DNA of 64,000 nt from Daucus carota subsp. sativus (lineage: Eukaryota > Streptophyta > Magnoliopsida > Apiales > Apiaceae): NCBI RefSeq assembly GCF_001625215.2, contig NC_030381.2:1885131-1949130 (forward strand), written 5' to 3'. Numbering within the stretch: the stretch's first letter is position 1; every line of letters starts with the position of its first letter. A program made the translations under genes and the position numbers. Below the pieces are notes generated by a model. That model worked only from the letters and a program-made list of their open reading frames with translations. It was not told the origin of the DNA and did no database searches. Of the stretch, positions 19,301 through 31,800 are shown one piece after another.

Positions 19301-22300
19301 TAGCCTGTCCCCAGTGGCTTCAGAGCGATCTACTCTTTCACTCCCAGCAAGATCTACCAGATGCAAATTGCCACGCAGAATTGTATTGGTCTTCAAATCC
19401 ATACCTCGAACATGAACACTAAGAACACTGCAACAAAGGGATACAACATAAATTTTGAGAAAGCAAAAACTGTATAATGATCTCGAAAAATATCAGGTTT
19501 AACTTAAAAGAATATCGGGTTGCAAATAAATGTACCTATGAGATCGGCTACTTCTTTCATTTAGGGCTGTAGCACCAACAGCCCTATTCATTAATCCAAT
19601 ATTCATTAGTTCCAAGACATCCGACGTTGATTTCACGGGGTGCATGCTAGCATCAGGCACCGCCAAACCATTTGGTTGAGTAGAATTCCAAATTCCTAGA
19701 GTGTTGCAAGTTAAAGAAAACTAGAATCGCAACTTCTGCGTCTATTTGATGCTAAACAGCAATAAAATGGAAGATACGAGTAAAACTGAACTATTGCTAA
19801 TTCAAAATGCGAAGGTAAAGGATATTTTTTCTGTTGACTGTTTCCCGTTAATAAATCGCGCACTTGTTCATTGTATATCTCGACCATCTGGACACTAACA
19901 TCGTAGGTGATTGAACTTTTTCTGCTCTGTGACAGATGAAAGAGGTCATTCAGGGCACGATAGTTGACTCCCCAGTCCACTTTGGATGATAAATTTGGTC
20001 CTGTCTGCAAAAAAACAACAAATTATAGCATACACATGGAGCAAATATATTGCACGCATAAAAATTATTAAAAGAAAAACTTGTCAACATGTGAATCATA
20101 ATTGTATCATACCATTGTGTAAGTCTTTCCAGAACCTGTTTGGCCGTATGCAAATATACAAACGTTGTATCCATCCAGAACCGACCGAATTAATTGTTGG
20201 GTGTCTAGAAAAACCTCCTCTGCAAAGATATATTATAACTTATGAAATTCAGAAGTAAAACTAACACCAACAACTGGATTGAACTAATAACAACTGAAAT
20301 CATATGTTCTTCAGCTAGTTGATACCTTGACTTGCCGTAGGACCAAAGACTTTATTGAACTTGAAAAGCCTGTGACTGGTCTTTCCCAGTTTTGATGGAT
20401 TTTTTACCACCAAATCACCATTCTCGCCCATGTACTCAATGGTGGTTAGTTTCCGACTTTGTCCCGAAAGAAATGGTCTGATCCTACAATAAACTCTAAT
20501 ATTTCCTGCCAAATAAAGATTCAGGTAGCTTAGATTAGATAAAATTATTGAGAGCATAAACAACTCAACCATGATAATTAAGGAAAAACAAAATACCTTT
20601 CAAATCTTGGACTTCATTGTACAACTTCCTGTTTTCTTCTAGAACCACATGATAATTCTGAGCAGCCTCAACCAGGCTTGTAAGCTTCAATCCTGTTAAG
20701 AAGATGAAGATGAGAAACTAAGCCGGAAAGTACAATGGCTATATATTGATTCAACATACTGTTGGGCTATCGAATGTACCTAAGTCATTGAGTTCCTCCA
20801 TATGAAAATTTCGTATCTTCAGAATTTCTTGCTTTAAGGAGTTGGAAAGCATCCTTAAATCCTGAGTAGTTTGCATAACATATTATAAGATCATGAAATA
20901 CACAGATTTACATAATTATAATCCAGATATACTAATCTATCAAAAACCTGCAGGGATCCAGAGTTCAAATCTAGGAATCTCTTATATCCAAGTTCTTTCC
21001 TTTTCCATCTCCTATATTTTGATTGTGTCGAGGCCTGATGCTCTTCCACCTTCTTCCTTGAATCAGCTAAAAGACACTCAAGCTCAGTTATCTTATTCTG
21101 TAACTCAACTTTAGCTTCTTTCGCCTGACTTTCCAGTTGAAAGCAATGTTTCTCATATGTCCTTTTTGTCACATCTAGTTCTTCCTGAAGTGTTATGACA
21201 TGATTATCACTAGATTCTTTGAGCTTCAGTAGCCTAACTGCATCTTCTTCTTCAAGTTTTTTTTTCTCCTCTATTTCCATTTTCTCCATCTGTGCATGCA
21301 ACGTGCAATTGAATGAGCTAAGATAAACAAGATGATGAGCTAAGATTTAAATATGCCCAAAGTAAAAAGATTACTCTATGACAAATAGTAAACAAGCAAC
21401 ATCCCCCCATGATATCCAACTTTGCAGAAAACAAGCATCTTTTTTGTACTCCGATTCTATTTTATGCTGATGAACTGAATATGCTTGGACCTCACCACAA
21501 TTAATCAGGGAGAGAAGACACCATTGAAGTTAATATTACAAAAAAGAGTAATACTACAGATTTTCTTGGTTATGGTGATACACATTCATATCAAAAAGGC
21601 CCGAAATCTGCTCCTTTGCATTAAAGTGATGTGGAAATATTGTAGTCAAAGAACTCATAAAATTGACCTTGGCATTTGCAAATACTCTAATCTGGACTCC
21701 GTAACCAGTAAAAATTGAGTAGTTACATGGTGACTTCTTTACAAGTCATGACTCAGGCTCAATTAGTAATATGAGGTATTAAAAGAAGTACATTGTTGGA
21801 AAGCAGCCAGCATACTACTTTGGAGAAACAGATCAAGTCGAATTGAGGATTAAAGATAGTCTTTGCATACATGTGTTGTTTATATAGTCTTAAAAGGAAC
21901 CAAGCAACACGAAATTGGACTAGTTTAGCAATTTAATCTTTCTAACAAAATCAAAGGAATGTGTCTTGAATGAAGGACAATAAAAGTAAGACTCGTAGAC
22001 AAGAAAAGCACCTTTGTTTTCTGAAGCTGATTCAGGACAACCTACACATACAACCAGACGGTAAATTCAAAAAAAAAACAAAATAAATAGAATAAATAAT
22101 ACTATATTTAGTCTATGTGCACATTCCCTTTAAATAGCACCTCATTTTCTTCTGTGGTCCCTGTTGCAAGTGTTTCTAGTACTCTTATCTTTGTTTGAAG
22201 CTTCTCCTCACGAGACTTGTAAGTACACTTTTGCTGCAGTCAAGTACTAAGCTATTAATATAATTATACACAGGAAAATTTAATATGACCATAAGCAAAA

Positions 22301-25135
22301 CTGTGATATTACAAAATACTGTGTATACCTTTCTCAAGTTTTCAGCTTGCCTAAAAAACCTTTGGTCCATCTCTTGGATTACAACTTTTAATAAAGAGGC
22401 TACACGCTGAAAACATAGTTTTAGTTAAAATACAAAACACAACGAAGGGAACTAGCTACATAACTTAAATAAAATATTTCTGGGTGCCACACTATGACAG
22501 TCCTGGGTGCAATATTAAGTTTCATACATTGGGAATATCTCCATTTTTTCTTTCTATATTTTCATCCAAAATCTTCTTAGCAACACTGAGAAGTGACCGA
22601 GTAGACGCATTCTGCACAATGCACATAAAAGTTGTCAAAAGAATAATGCATAATTAGCTTATTAAACATAGCACACGTGTAGGTGTGAATTAAGCAAACA
22701 AGGAGATAATACTACAATTCAAACATATGTAGACATGACTAATTCGACCAAAAGAACACAGACAGGGCAAAAGGCATAAAGCGGACAATGTGCACCGCAC
22801 ACTTTCCTAATCAGTGTGGGTTTGGTGCAAAGATTTATGAATGGACTGGTGCAGTCTGGTCATTGTGAATGCTCCTGAAGCATTTAAAGCACATCATTAC
22901 TTACTACTAACTAGGACTGCCTCTCATAGGTGTACAATATATCATTTGTTTAATCTATTATTATCAATCCAAGACATGTATTTCTATCTTGGTAGTAGTA
23001 ATAATACTAATACTTACTAATATTAGTTATAATAAATAATATTTAGTCATAATGGGCTGTTTTTTAAATTATAAAATCATGACAGGACAGCAGTTACGAT
23101 GCAGTATAATCGGTATAGTGGTTCACAGTACATTTGAAAGGCTGTTAGTGTTCGATGAAGTACCAGCACATATGCTTTAAGGAAAAACTGCAAAACCAAA
23201 TTACGTGCTACGAGAATCCCCTCATACAGCATTATCTCAAAACATAACGGAGAAATAGCTATCATAGTTACCTCTATACTGTTCACTTTCAACAACTCAG
23301 AAATCTCTGCAGCAGAAACATCAGCAAAACATCCATCCATCGAGTTAAAAGGATCACGGGACTTGTTTCCAGTATTAAGTGTATCAGTCAATGGTCCTAT
23401 GATCCACCAAAAATAAAGTATTAAAACACAAAGTAAGCATACAGTCTTATTATGAAAAAAACTTATCAAATTTTGCATACCAGCAGAAGCTTTAGTCTAG
23501 TTAGAGTCTAAAAGTTGTGATCTAAAGTGATATTTCAAGAGAAAGACTATTTTAGCATGTCTTTGTGTCGAACTTGGGAACAAAGTCAGCTACAGTTAGA
23601 ATAACCTATATTTGCAATGACAAATAATTTTCTCCATATTAGAACCATGGGGAGCATTTGTGTGCTTAACTAGTCATAATTGGCACGACACTAGCTTGCA
23701 ACCAAATTATCTTCTTCCATATTAGATTGGAACTTTAATTTAAAACAGTGTGTGCTTGTACTTGTATTTGGACTGAATTAATAAATAAATTTTCAAATTT
23801 TATTATATTCAATTACTAACAGTAGCAAAATAAACACTGGAATTATACCTTGAATTGAACCATTTAAGTTGTTACCTGGGTGGTCATTAACATCACGAAG
23901 AGCTTCATTTAAGCCATTGGACTCCATGTTTTCAGTCAAAAACACTTCCGAGTGTGAATTCATGTCAAACTAGGTAGATATATCTGTCTCGATAGATCTA
24001 CTATGGACATACAGCAAGTAATCCAGATAAGTCACACATGCTCAAACTTCAAAGTAAAGAATGTGAAAATAAAATCAGAATACAGCAAGAAGTAACACCG
24101 TCCCCATCTTCCTTAATCTATTTAAAAGTTTAATGTAACTAGGCACAAGAAATAAACGAGTGACACAATTCAGTTGTAATTACTAAAAATCCCTGGTTTT
24201 GTCTTTAGCAATTCAGACTGAAATGCATTATTGACTTACAGTGGAGTTGGTCGAGATATACAAAAGTAATTTACCGGAATTATGCAGTGCCTATAGTCAC
24301 AATGTACTTCCCAAAGCTTAGTGAAAAACCGAGAAACTTTTATAATAGACAAGCATAAGAATTTACACACTAAATTAATATAATTAATCGTAACTGCTAA
24401 AAAATGGTTCCATAATTCACCTTATTAAAAAAACAACTAAATTTCAGCTAGATATTGTGAATCTCAACAATCACTAAACCCACAAATCAACAAATGAAGA
24501 AGTGAATTTCGCTACAATCAGCTCCAAAGAATATGAATTTTCGATAATAACAACTAGTGAATTCAAAGTTCCACATCATCAACTCCCCAAAGTTTTAATC
24601 GTTCACCACTAAACCCCCAAATTAACAACTAAAAAGGTAAATAACACTGCAGTCAGCTCCAAATAACACGAATTCTCGTGATAAAAATAACTAAATCCCA
24701 CTTTCCGCATCACGATTCCCCAAAGTCTTAATCTCACACCACTAAACCCACAAATCAACAACTATAAAAGTTAATCACACTTCAATTAGCTCCAAATAAC
24801 ACAAATTCTCGTGATAAAAAGTAAATTACACTTCAATTAGCTCCAAATAACACAACTTCTCGCGATAAAACCCACTAAATCACACTTCCCACATCACCAA
24901 CTCCCAAAAGATTCAATCTTTCACCACTAAACCCACAAATCAACAACTAAAAAACCAAACTTTATCACAATCAACTCCAAAAAAACCCTAAAAACCCCAC
25001 ATTACACACACAAACACACTCAATCACTAAACAGCACCAGCAGATCGAACCAAAACGAAACCCTAGGTGAAATGCGAGTGAAAGCACGAACCTTTCCGAT
25101 GAATTTCAGCTCCAGATCGTGAAAATTGAGCGCAT
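16377..25135 (-). CDS. KIN14J: Minus-end kinesin KIN-14, KIN14J/K type
   Basis: Coding exons: 23849-23963, 23272-23396, 22528-22611, 22329-22406, 22141-22233, 22012-22041, 20948-21289, 20780-20861, 20597-20692, 20326-20505, 20113-20219, 19839-20004, 19536-19695, 19174-19427, 18854-19017, 16955-17562, 16623-16720, 16377-16465. All 18 join in frame to 956 residues. A coiled coil (about 175-345) precedes the motor (about 349-690), with [13 protein letters not shown]-loop GQTGSGKT at 434-441, NERSSRSH and DLAGSE. The internal motor after a coiled coil is the KIN-14 pattern, a microtubule minus-end motor. The tail carries [19 protein letters not shown] and TLFPE as in Arabidopsis KIN14J/K. The first exon could instead end at 23876. 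The donor after 19839 (ACA|GTCAAC) is weak but needed for frame. A leader exon at 25092-25135 is separated by a 1.1-kb intron. No calponin-homology domain is visible. Confidence 0.93.
17763..18780. repeat. Unclassified GCGCC-rich insert in a kinesin intron
   Basis: The intron between kinesin exons 15 and 16 (17563-18853) is unusually long. 18170-18310 and 18615-18710 repeat words such as AAGGCGC, GCGCTTT and TTGCGCC, unlike the AT-rich introns around it. Ends and target duplication cannot be fixed by eye, so the family is unknown. Confidence 0.4.
24470..24960. repeat. Tandem repeat in the kinesin leader intron
   Basis: The phrase CACTAAACCCACAAATCAAC recurs with small changes at about 24472, 24606, 24740 and 24925. 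The first spacings are 134 bp each; the last is 185 bp because one sub-block (CTTCAATTAGCTCCAAATAA) is doubled. The array sits within 700 bp of the transcription start. Confidence 0.8.
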
Positions 25136-25149
25136 CGGTGAGAAATTTA

Positions 25150-25175
25150 ACGGAATCTATATAAATAGATGAAAG
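25150..25175 (-). promoter_or_regulatory. TATA box of the kinesin gene
   Basis: On the minus strand the sequence CTATTTATATAGATTCC lies about 25-30 bp upstream of the proposed leader exon start near 25135. The leader exon ends at 25092 (GGAAAG/GTTCGTG), and its partner acceptor CTACCTAG precedes the ATG at 23963 by six bases. Confidence 0.5.
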
Positions 25176-25469
25176 ATGAAATTGGTAAATTTTAAAAAGT
25201 GTTGTGTTTGGGCTTTTGTGTTTGTTTTTGAAATGATAGATACAAATTTGTGTGTATATGTTTGTCGGATAATGGGATTTTTGATAGTGTTGTATTTTGG
25301 AATTTTGTATGTATTCCCGCCTTGCAGGAGTATGTGTTAGTCGGGGTCTAAGATTTTGTTGATATTTTGTCAATTTAATGAAATATATATATATTATTGT
25401 ATAAATTATTAAATATCATTCGTATATATACAAAACTTATTCACTAGAAATATTTAAAAAATTAAATTA

Positions 25470-25900
25470 ATTTTTTTGACAAACAAAAGATTTTATTAAT
25501 ACGAAGCACAAATCCAGCCGGGACAAATCCCCGAACTGTCAACTACAATCTGATTGTGAAATAAAGAACGAACTAAGCAAATAGTCGTTTTGATTTCAGA
25601 TCGCTTAACAAATAGAATATTCATATTTTTTGATATAAAAAGTATTAGAATGATATCTCGAGCAACCAACCTACATTAGTAATGAAACTAGCAAGCATCA
25701 TTTGTAGTCCAATGTTCAGAATTATCAGTCAAATCAACAATGGGCACGTACACACTACATCCCAAAACGATGCACAATCTTGGTAACAAGGGAGATGAGA
25801 GAGCTAAAGGGTTAATTAGTGAGAAGATGAAGATATGAAATACCGAGAAGTGACGGTTGAAACCCTACTACGAGAGTCGACTCTCAAAATGAGAGAGAAA
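25470..25900 (-). mobile_element. LINE-like 3' end, probable
   Basis: Read on the minus strand, the segment ends TTAATAAAATCTTTTGTTTG followed by TC and a short A run, preceded by a CCCGGCTGGATTTGTG stretch. This resembles the 3' tails of plant LINEs. No reverse-transcriptase frame remains. The left limit is not clear. Confidence 0.35.
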
Positions 25901-26206
25901 ATAAAACCCAACAAAAATTAAAAAATCAAATTATTTAAATTAAGTTGAAATATGTCATATTATACAACTTCATTCGACAGATGGGAACAAATACAGTGAA
26001 GTTTTTTGAGTAAAAATACAGTGAAGTTAACAATCATCCATTTACCTGTAAAATCAAATCATACTCGATTATGCATGTGTAATCAAATACAATGTTGTAT
26101 TTGCAATTAAATTTTATATTATTTTATATTCAATGTATTGCAAATTTAAATTTAATAAATTTTAAGACTATTTAATTTTACTATATTTTACAACGGTTTT
26201 TCTGTG

Positions 26207-26362
26207 GTGTGCCCATGGGCACACACTAAGCGCTAACTTTCATGAGTATGATACATTTTTATTGGTCCTCCAATCATACCCCCCTGCATTTGCACCAAGT
26301 CCACCAATAAAAAACCACCAAACTCATCAAAGTTAGTGTTTATTGTGTGCCCTTGGGCACAC
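26207..26362. mobile_element. Small MITE with palindromic ends
   Basis: The two ends are inverted copies of about 40 bp. Each also contains its own small palindrome (GTGTGCCCATGGGCACAC on the left, GTGTGCCCTTGGGCACAC on the right), followed by AAGTTAG-type words. Length is 156 bp. I cannot see a clean target duplication, so the superfamily stays open. Confidence 0.65.
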
Positions 26363-27009
26363 ATTAGAAAGACCCATTTTACAATTAATATATATAAGTA
26401 AAAAATATTAGATATAACCTATTAACTATTATATTTTTATTAAATATAATCAATTAATTAATTAAACATATAAAAGCTAAGATGTAAAATGCTCGATATA
26501 TTATATTCGTTGCACGAGTTGTTCTCTAATAATTTTAATATTTGATTATATTTAAATATTAAATACTATCATTATTATGTATGATTATCTCAAATACTAA
26601 ATATTATTTTAGCATAATAAGAAATAATCTCAAATTTCATCTCATATAACATATTTCTATTATTTCAAACCTGCCTTTGATTCTTTTGAACAATAATTTC
26701 GAAATTCTTTGATCAAAGTCTCCTCTCTATCGATTAAAATTCTTTTAAAAAAATATATTAGTAGCCACAAATAAATTCTTGACGCCTTTGACTATGAACG
26801 ACAGTTACTCACCAAATATAGTGATTAGTTGGTCGAGTGATTTGCTTAAAAAGCCTCCATCAAAGCTAGTTATTCTTGACACTCAAAAGATCCAAATTTC
26901 ACTAAAATAATGCAGATTACTATTTAATTCATATATTAAGTCCCGTCAGTTAGGCATTACGTGCTACCCAATATTTCATATTATATGGAAAATACATCTG
27001 CGGTTCTAA

Positions 27010-27404
27010 GAGCATCTCCAACGGTGTTGGCGCTAAATTGGATCTGTAAGACATTATGTAAAATTTGCTGAACCTATAAGACACTTTGCTTCAATGGTAT
27101 CGACTATATTGGTTGGCTATAATTTAAAAATAGTATGTTATTAATATTTTAAATTGTTAAAATAGAATATATCAATTCAATATGGTAATAAATGATGTAC
27201 AATTTTCTTACAGATTTTCTTACAGACCTGTAGAGGTTCGACAAATTTAGCCATCCATAGGAGGTTGGCTAAATTTATAGACAGCAGGTGAGCATGGTTG
27301 GAGTTGAGTTTTTGGAGCTGTTGGCTAAATTTTTTTATTTTAAGTAAGCCAACTCACCTCTGGCTCACCTTTTAGCCAATGGTTTTAGATGGTCGGAGAT
27401 GCTC
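27010..27404. mobile_element. PIF/Harbinger-type (Tourist-like) MITE
   Basis: The element starts GAGCATCTCCAACGGTGTTGG and ends GGTCGGAGATGCTC, the inverted repeat common to many plant MITEs. It is flanked by TAA at 27007-27009 and 27405-27407, the 3-bp duplication of PIF/Harbinger. Length is 395 bp. Sub-terminal words TTGGCTAAATTT are repeated in the right half. Confidence 0.8.
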
Positions 27405-28418
27405 TAATATGTCCACGTAGATATGCTAAATTTCCATTATAATAATTAGTCCCCTATATCACTTTTCTTGCCACTCATGAAATGTTCAATTTTCTTTTTC
27501 ATTAATATTTTACAACTCTGTTAAACTTTTACAAGTTCACGAATCAATTTCAGATTACTTTTTTATAATTTTCATTTGAAATATTAAAGTATAAATTGAT
27601 GACCGAATTTTATCTTTTTTTCTCTCATAAATTTAAATTTCTAACAAAGTGATTATATATTATTTTATTTCATCGAAATGATGGTTAAAGACACTGTTCC
27701 GAGGGAAAAAATTTATTTTTTTCTCAGTGACACTTATACATTTTTTTTGAAATATAAATATAATGTCTAACCATCTAATTGTAAATGTGAATTTTTAACG
27801 TATAAAAATGAATAAAAATTCGACTATCATTTTATATTTTATATTCTTAACAAAAGGTAAATCATAAATTAGATTATTTCAAATATTGTCAGATATTATT
27901 GTTCAAGCCAGAGCCATCACCTTCACTATATGTCTTTTTTGGAAGGAAACCTTCACTATATGTTGTCCAACCTTTCATGTTCCTGAGATATTGGCATAAA
28001 TATTGGCCATAAATAACACCCTTATTTATCTTCATAAATAATACCCTTATATATCTTGTCATTTCTTCTCTCATCTTATCAAGTTGACCTGACCATCTCT
28101 AGATAACTTGCATTCAGATTCACCCCATTTTCTCCTGTTTTTTTGGAAGCTTCCATTTGCTCACAAGTTATTTATCACCCCCATTAAATTACCTTTATTG
28201 TACACTTCTCCTCCATGTGTACCCCATACTCACATGCTTCTTTCACATTCAAATCACCAGTTCACTAAACCAAAATCTACTGTTAATAGTCAACAATCAT
28301 TTATAAAAATCTGAACTTGTTGTACATACTGTCCTCTTTCTTTTTCAGGTGGAATCAGAATTCTGAAATAATCATACAATTCCGAATGCATATCAGTAAT
28401 TTATAAGTTAATGAAATT
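27405..28418. other. AT-rich region upstream of the bHLH gene
   Basis: No gene is visible. The CTTCACTATATGT word is duplicated at about 27921 and 27951. Short frames on both strands have no family features. Confidence 0.5.
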
Positions 28419-28534
28419 CAAGCTCGCAAGGGTTGGTTCAGCTGGTTAAAAGAGGAGACTTGTATCCTCTTGGTCACAGATTCTTACCTGGTTCGGCTGC
28501 GGGTTCCTACGTAAAAAAAAAAATTAATGAAATT
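28408..28534 (+). mobile_element. tRNA-derived SINE with 11-bp target duplication
   Basis: Direct repeats TTAATGAAATT at 28408-28418 and 28524-28534 flank a 105-bp body. The body has an A-box-like GGTTCAGCTGGTTAAAAG near 28433 and a B-box-like GGTTCGGCTGCGGG near 28490, and ends in an A run. This is the layout of a short plant SINE retroposed by LINE machinery. It lies about 365 bp upstream of the bHLH start codon. Confidence 0.8.
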
Positions 28535-28898
28535 TAATTTATTTTTTAATAATTAAATAAGTCGAATGGGACAGGTATATATTAAGTCTTGGTTAGTTTG
28601 TGCCATGTCTTCTTGTAATGAATCATTGCATGCTTACTTTTCAAACAGCACTTTTCATACAATTTCACACAATATCTCAAATTATTGGTAGTTGGTACAA
28701 AACAAGATCAAACAACTAGAATATATATACATGTAATTGTTTTGTGGCACATGTTAAATCTTTCTCCTTATTGGTTGGAGGGATCTAGTATATGGTAATA
28801 AAGGTACTAATATTATATTGCCACTCTTTGTTTCTGCTGCTATCTTCTTTATTTATGACAGAGGAGTAAGAGATTTTGATCAGCCAGAGGAGAAAACA

Positions 28899-31800
28899 AT
28901 GGCAGAGATCCTGAGAAAGCAGCTGGCTCTTGCTGTTAAGAAGATTCAGTGGAGCTATGCAATTTTCTGGGCCATTTCATCATCACAGAATGGGTATGAG
29001 TCAGTTCAAGTTCTCATCTTTTCTGTAATTTAGAGCTGATTCTTCACCTCGGTCATAGAATTTCTAGATTTTTCATAATTGTTTGGTTCTTGATTTTTTA
29101 CAGATTAAGTTTAAAGGGGTAGGTGGATGATTAGTACATTGTTTCATAGTATTTGTTGAAATTTTCTGTTTACTATCTGTACATGTTGGTTTGGTTTGTC
29201 ATATGTAGCAAGTAAACTGCAGATTCACATGAAAAATCTGATATTTTGGTAGTAATGTATGGTGAAATTTTTTTAGGGTATTGGAGTGGGATGATGGGTA
29301 CTACAATGGAGATATAAAGACGCGAAAAACAATTCAAGCAGAACAGTTAAATGTTGATCAGCTTGGATTACAAAGGACTGAGCAATTGAGAGAACTTTAT
29401 GAGTCCCTCCTGGATGCCGAAAACAACAGACACTCTGCAAGGCCTTCTGCTGCATTATCTCCTGAAGATCTTACTGATACCGAGTGGTATTTCTTGATAT
29501 GCATGTCGTTTGTGTTCAATAGTGGCCAAGGGTATTTCACACTTTCATCTTGTTTAGATTTGAGTTTACTGTTATTTTCTTGATTCATATGAAGTTGACT
29601 TTACTTCTTAGTTGCAGAAAGCTGTCCCAAACATCAGTAATTTATAATTTGAAATGTGAATTGCGTATTTGTACTTAACATCTTGATACGTATTTTGTAC
29701 TTAATAGGTTGCCTGGGAGATCATTAGCAAAAAATCAAACCACTTGGTTGTGCAATGCAAATTATGCAGATAGCAAAGTGTTTAATCGTGTTCTGCTTGC
29801 AAAGGTATGTATATTCTGTGATCCTGGATTATGTTTATATCTGCTTAAAATGTCCTAGCTACTAAAGAAAATTCCTCTCCTTTTGTTTTTCATCCCATAT
29901 CTGGATCGCATGATGTTTCTCAGAGTGCATTGATTCAGGTACTTACTTCAACCTTGACTTTTAAAATTATACGGCCAATTGAAAAAATAGGGTTAATTAT
30001 CAACTAGGTCACTTATTACGCTAGAAAATATCAAGTGGGTCACTGCGAAATTTTTGGTCTCATTTGAATCACTAAAGTCATAAAAAATATCAAATAGATA
30101 CCTCTAATATCTTTTCGAGGAGTAAATTTTATTTTTCATTGAGTTTCACACATTTTTCTTAGCTGTTAGTTTATTCAAATGAAAGGTTATGAATTCTAGT
30201 ATTTACGATAATATATTTAGATTTAAAAAAATTCATTTATTATTTATTTGATATAAATTAAACAAAATAATTGTAAAATTAAAAATAAATAGTAAATAAA
30301 TTTCTTAAAATCTGAATATATTATCATAAATACTAGAATTCATAACTTTTCATTTGATTATACTAATAGCTAAGATAAATGTGTGAAACTCAATGAAAAA
30401 TAAAGTTTACTCCTCGAAAAGATATTAGAGGTATCTATTTGATATTTTTTATGACTCTAGTGATTCAAATGAGACCAAAAATTTCGCAGTGACCCACTTG
30501 ATATTTTCCAAGCGTAATAAGTGACCTAGTTGATAATTAACCCAATTGAAATATCAGCATCATCACGTCTTCTGTGTTTCAGACAGTTGTATGCTTTCCA
30601 TATTCAGATGGCGTAATTGAAATTGGTACAACTGACCTGGTAAGCTGAAAATAATTTGTCTGGCCCAGTTTAAATGCCTAAATATTTGTTTTAGCACACT
30701 AAAGAATGTCTGTTGCTGATTTTATATTTTTGTCCTATTGAAGGTTTCAGAGGATCCTAGTATAGTCCAGCACATAAAATCTTTCTTGGGGACTCCAGGG
30801 GCAATTTTTGAGAGTGTTGCTGATGCCGATCTGAACCCAGATACTGAATGGGAAAAAGGCAACATGTGCTCCTCAAATGGTAGTTTAGAAGAAGTTGAGC
30901 CAAATTATCAGGCAAAGGAATCACTAGTGGCTGAACGCCTTGATGATGGCACCTCTCAGCAAAAAAGCTGGCAATTAATGGATGGTGAAATCAGTAACAC
31001 TTTCCTCGACTCTGGAGATTCCAGTGACTGTATATCCGAAACCTTTATAGCCCCTGAAAAGACTGTCCCTCAACAAGATAAATATAACAAGGTTGATGAA
31101 AACCGTCTACTTGAGCTTCAAGGCTCCAAGGATATGGAACTGACCTCAGTTGAGATTCTGGAAGATGATATCAACTACCAAGGTATTGTGTCCACCCTTC
31201 TGAAGACTTCCCACCAATTGATTATGGGACCATGTTTCAAAAGCAGTATAAAAGATTCATGCTTTGTTAGATGGAAAAAAGGCAGATCCCCGTGTAAATA
31301 CAAGTCAGGTGGAACTTCTCAAAGATTGCTGAAAAAGGTACTGTACGAAGTTCCTGTAAAGCATAACGATGGTAAAATAAGGAAACCAGAGAGTTTTGAA
31401 TCTGATACAAACCATGCACCAGAAGAGAGAAGGCAAAGAGAAAAGATGCAGGAAAAGTTTATGATTCTTAGATCGATAGTACCTTCAACTGGCAAGGTAG
31501 CTAAAACCCTAGACTGAGATCATTTTGCGTAGTGATATATTTCACACACTCTCATGTGAGTTTTGAATTCTCATTGTTTCAGATCTCTCTCTCTATTTTT
31601 TATAGGTTGACAATGTGTCATTGCTTGATGAGACTATAGAATACCTTAGAAATCTTGAGAAAAGGGTTGAGGGATTAGAATCTCAGAAAGAGCTTGTAGA
31701 CGTAGAAGCAAGAAGGGGAAAGAGAATTTTTAATGTCATAGAGAGTACTTCTGATAACTATGGCGACATGAGAGTAAGTTACAGCAAGAAGCAGGTGCTG

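Noticed and set aside
24470-24960. Regularly spaced repeats that might suggest a CRISPR array
   Set aside because: Units are adjacent tandem copies without unique spacers, in a plant intron.
28430-28510. Possible tRNA gene
   Set aside because: The A and B boxes are tRNA-like but there is no full cloverleaf, and a poly-A tail with target duplications marks it as a SINE.
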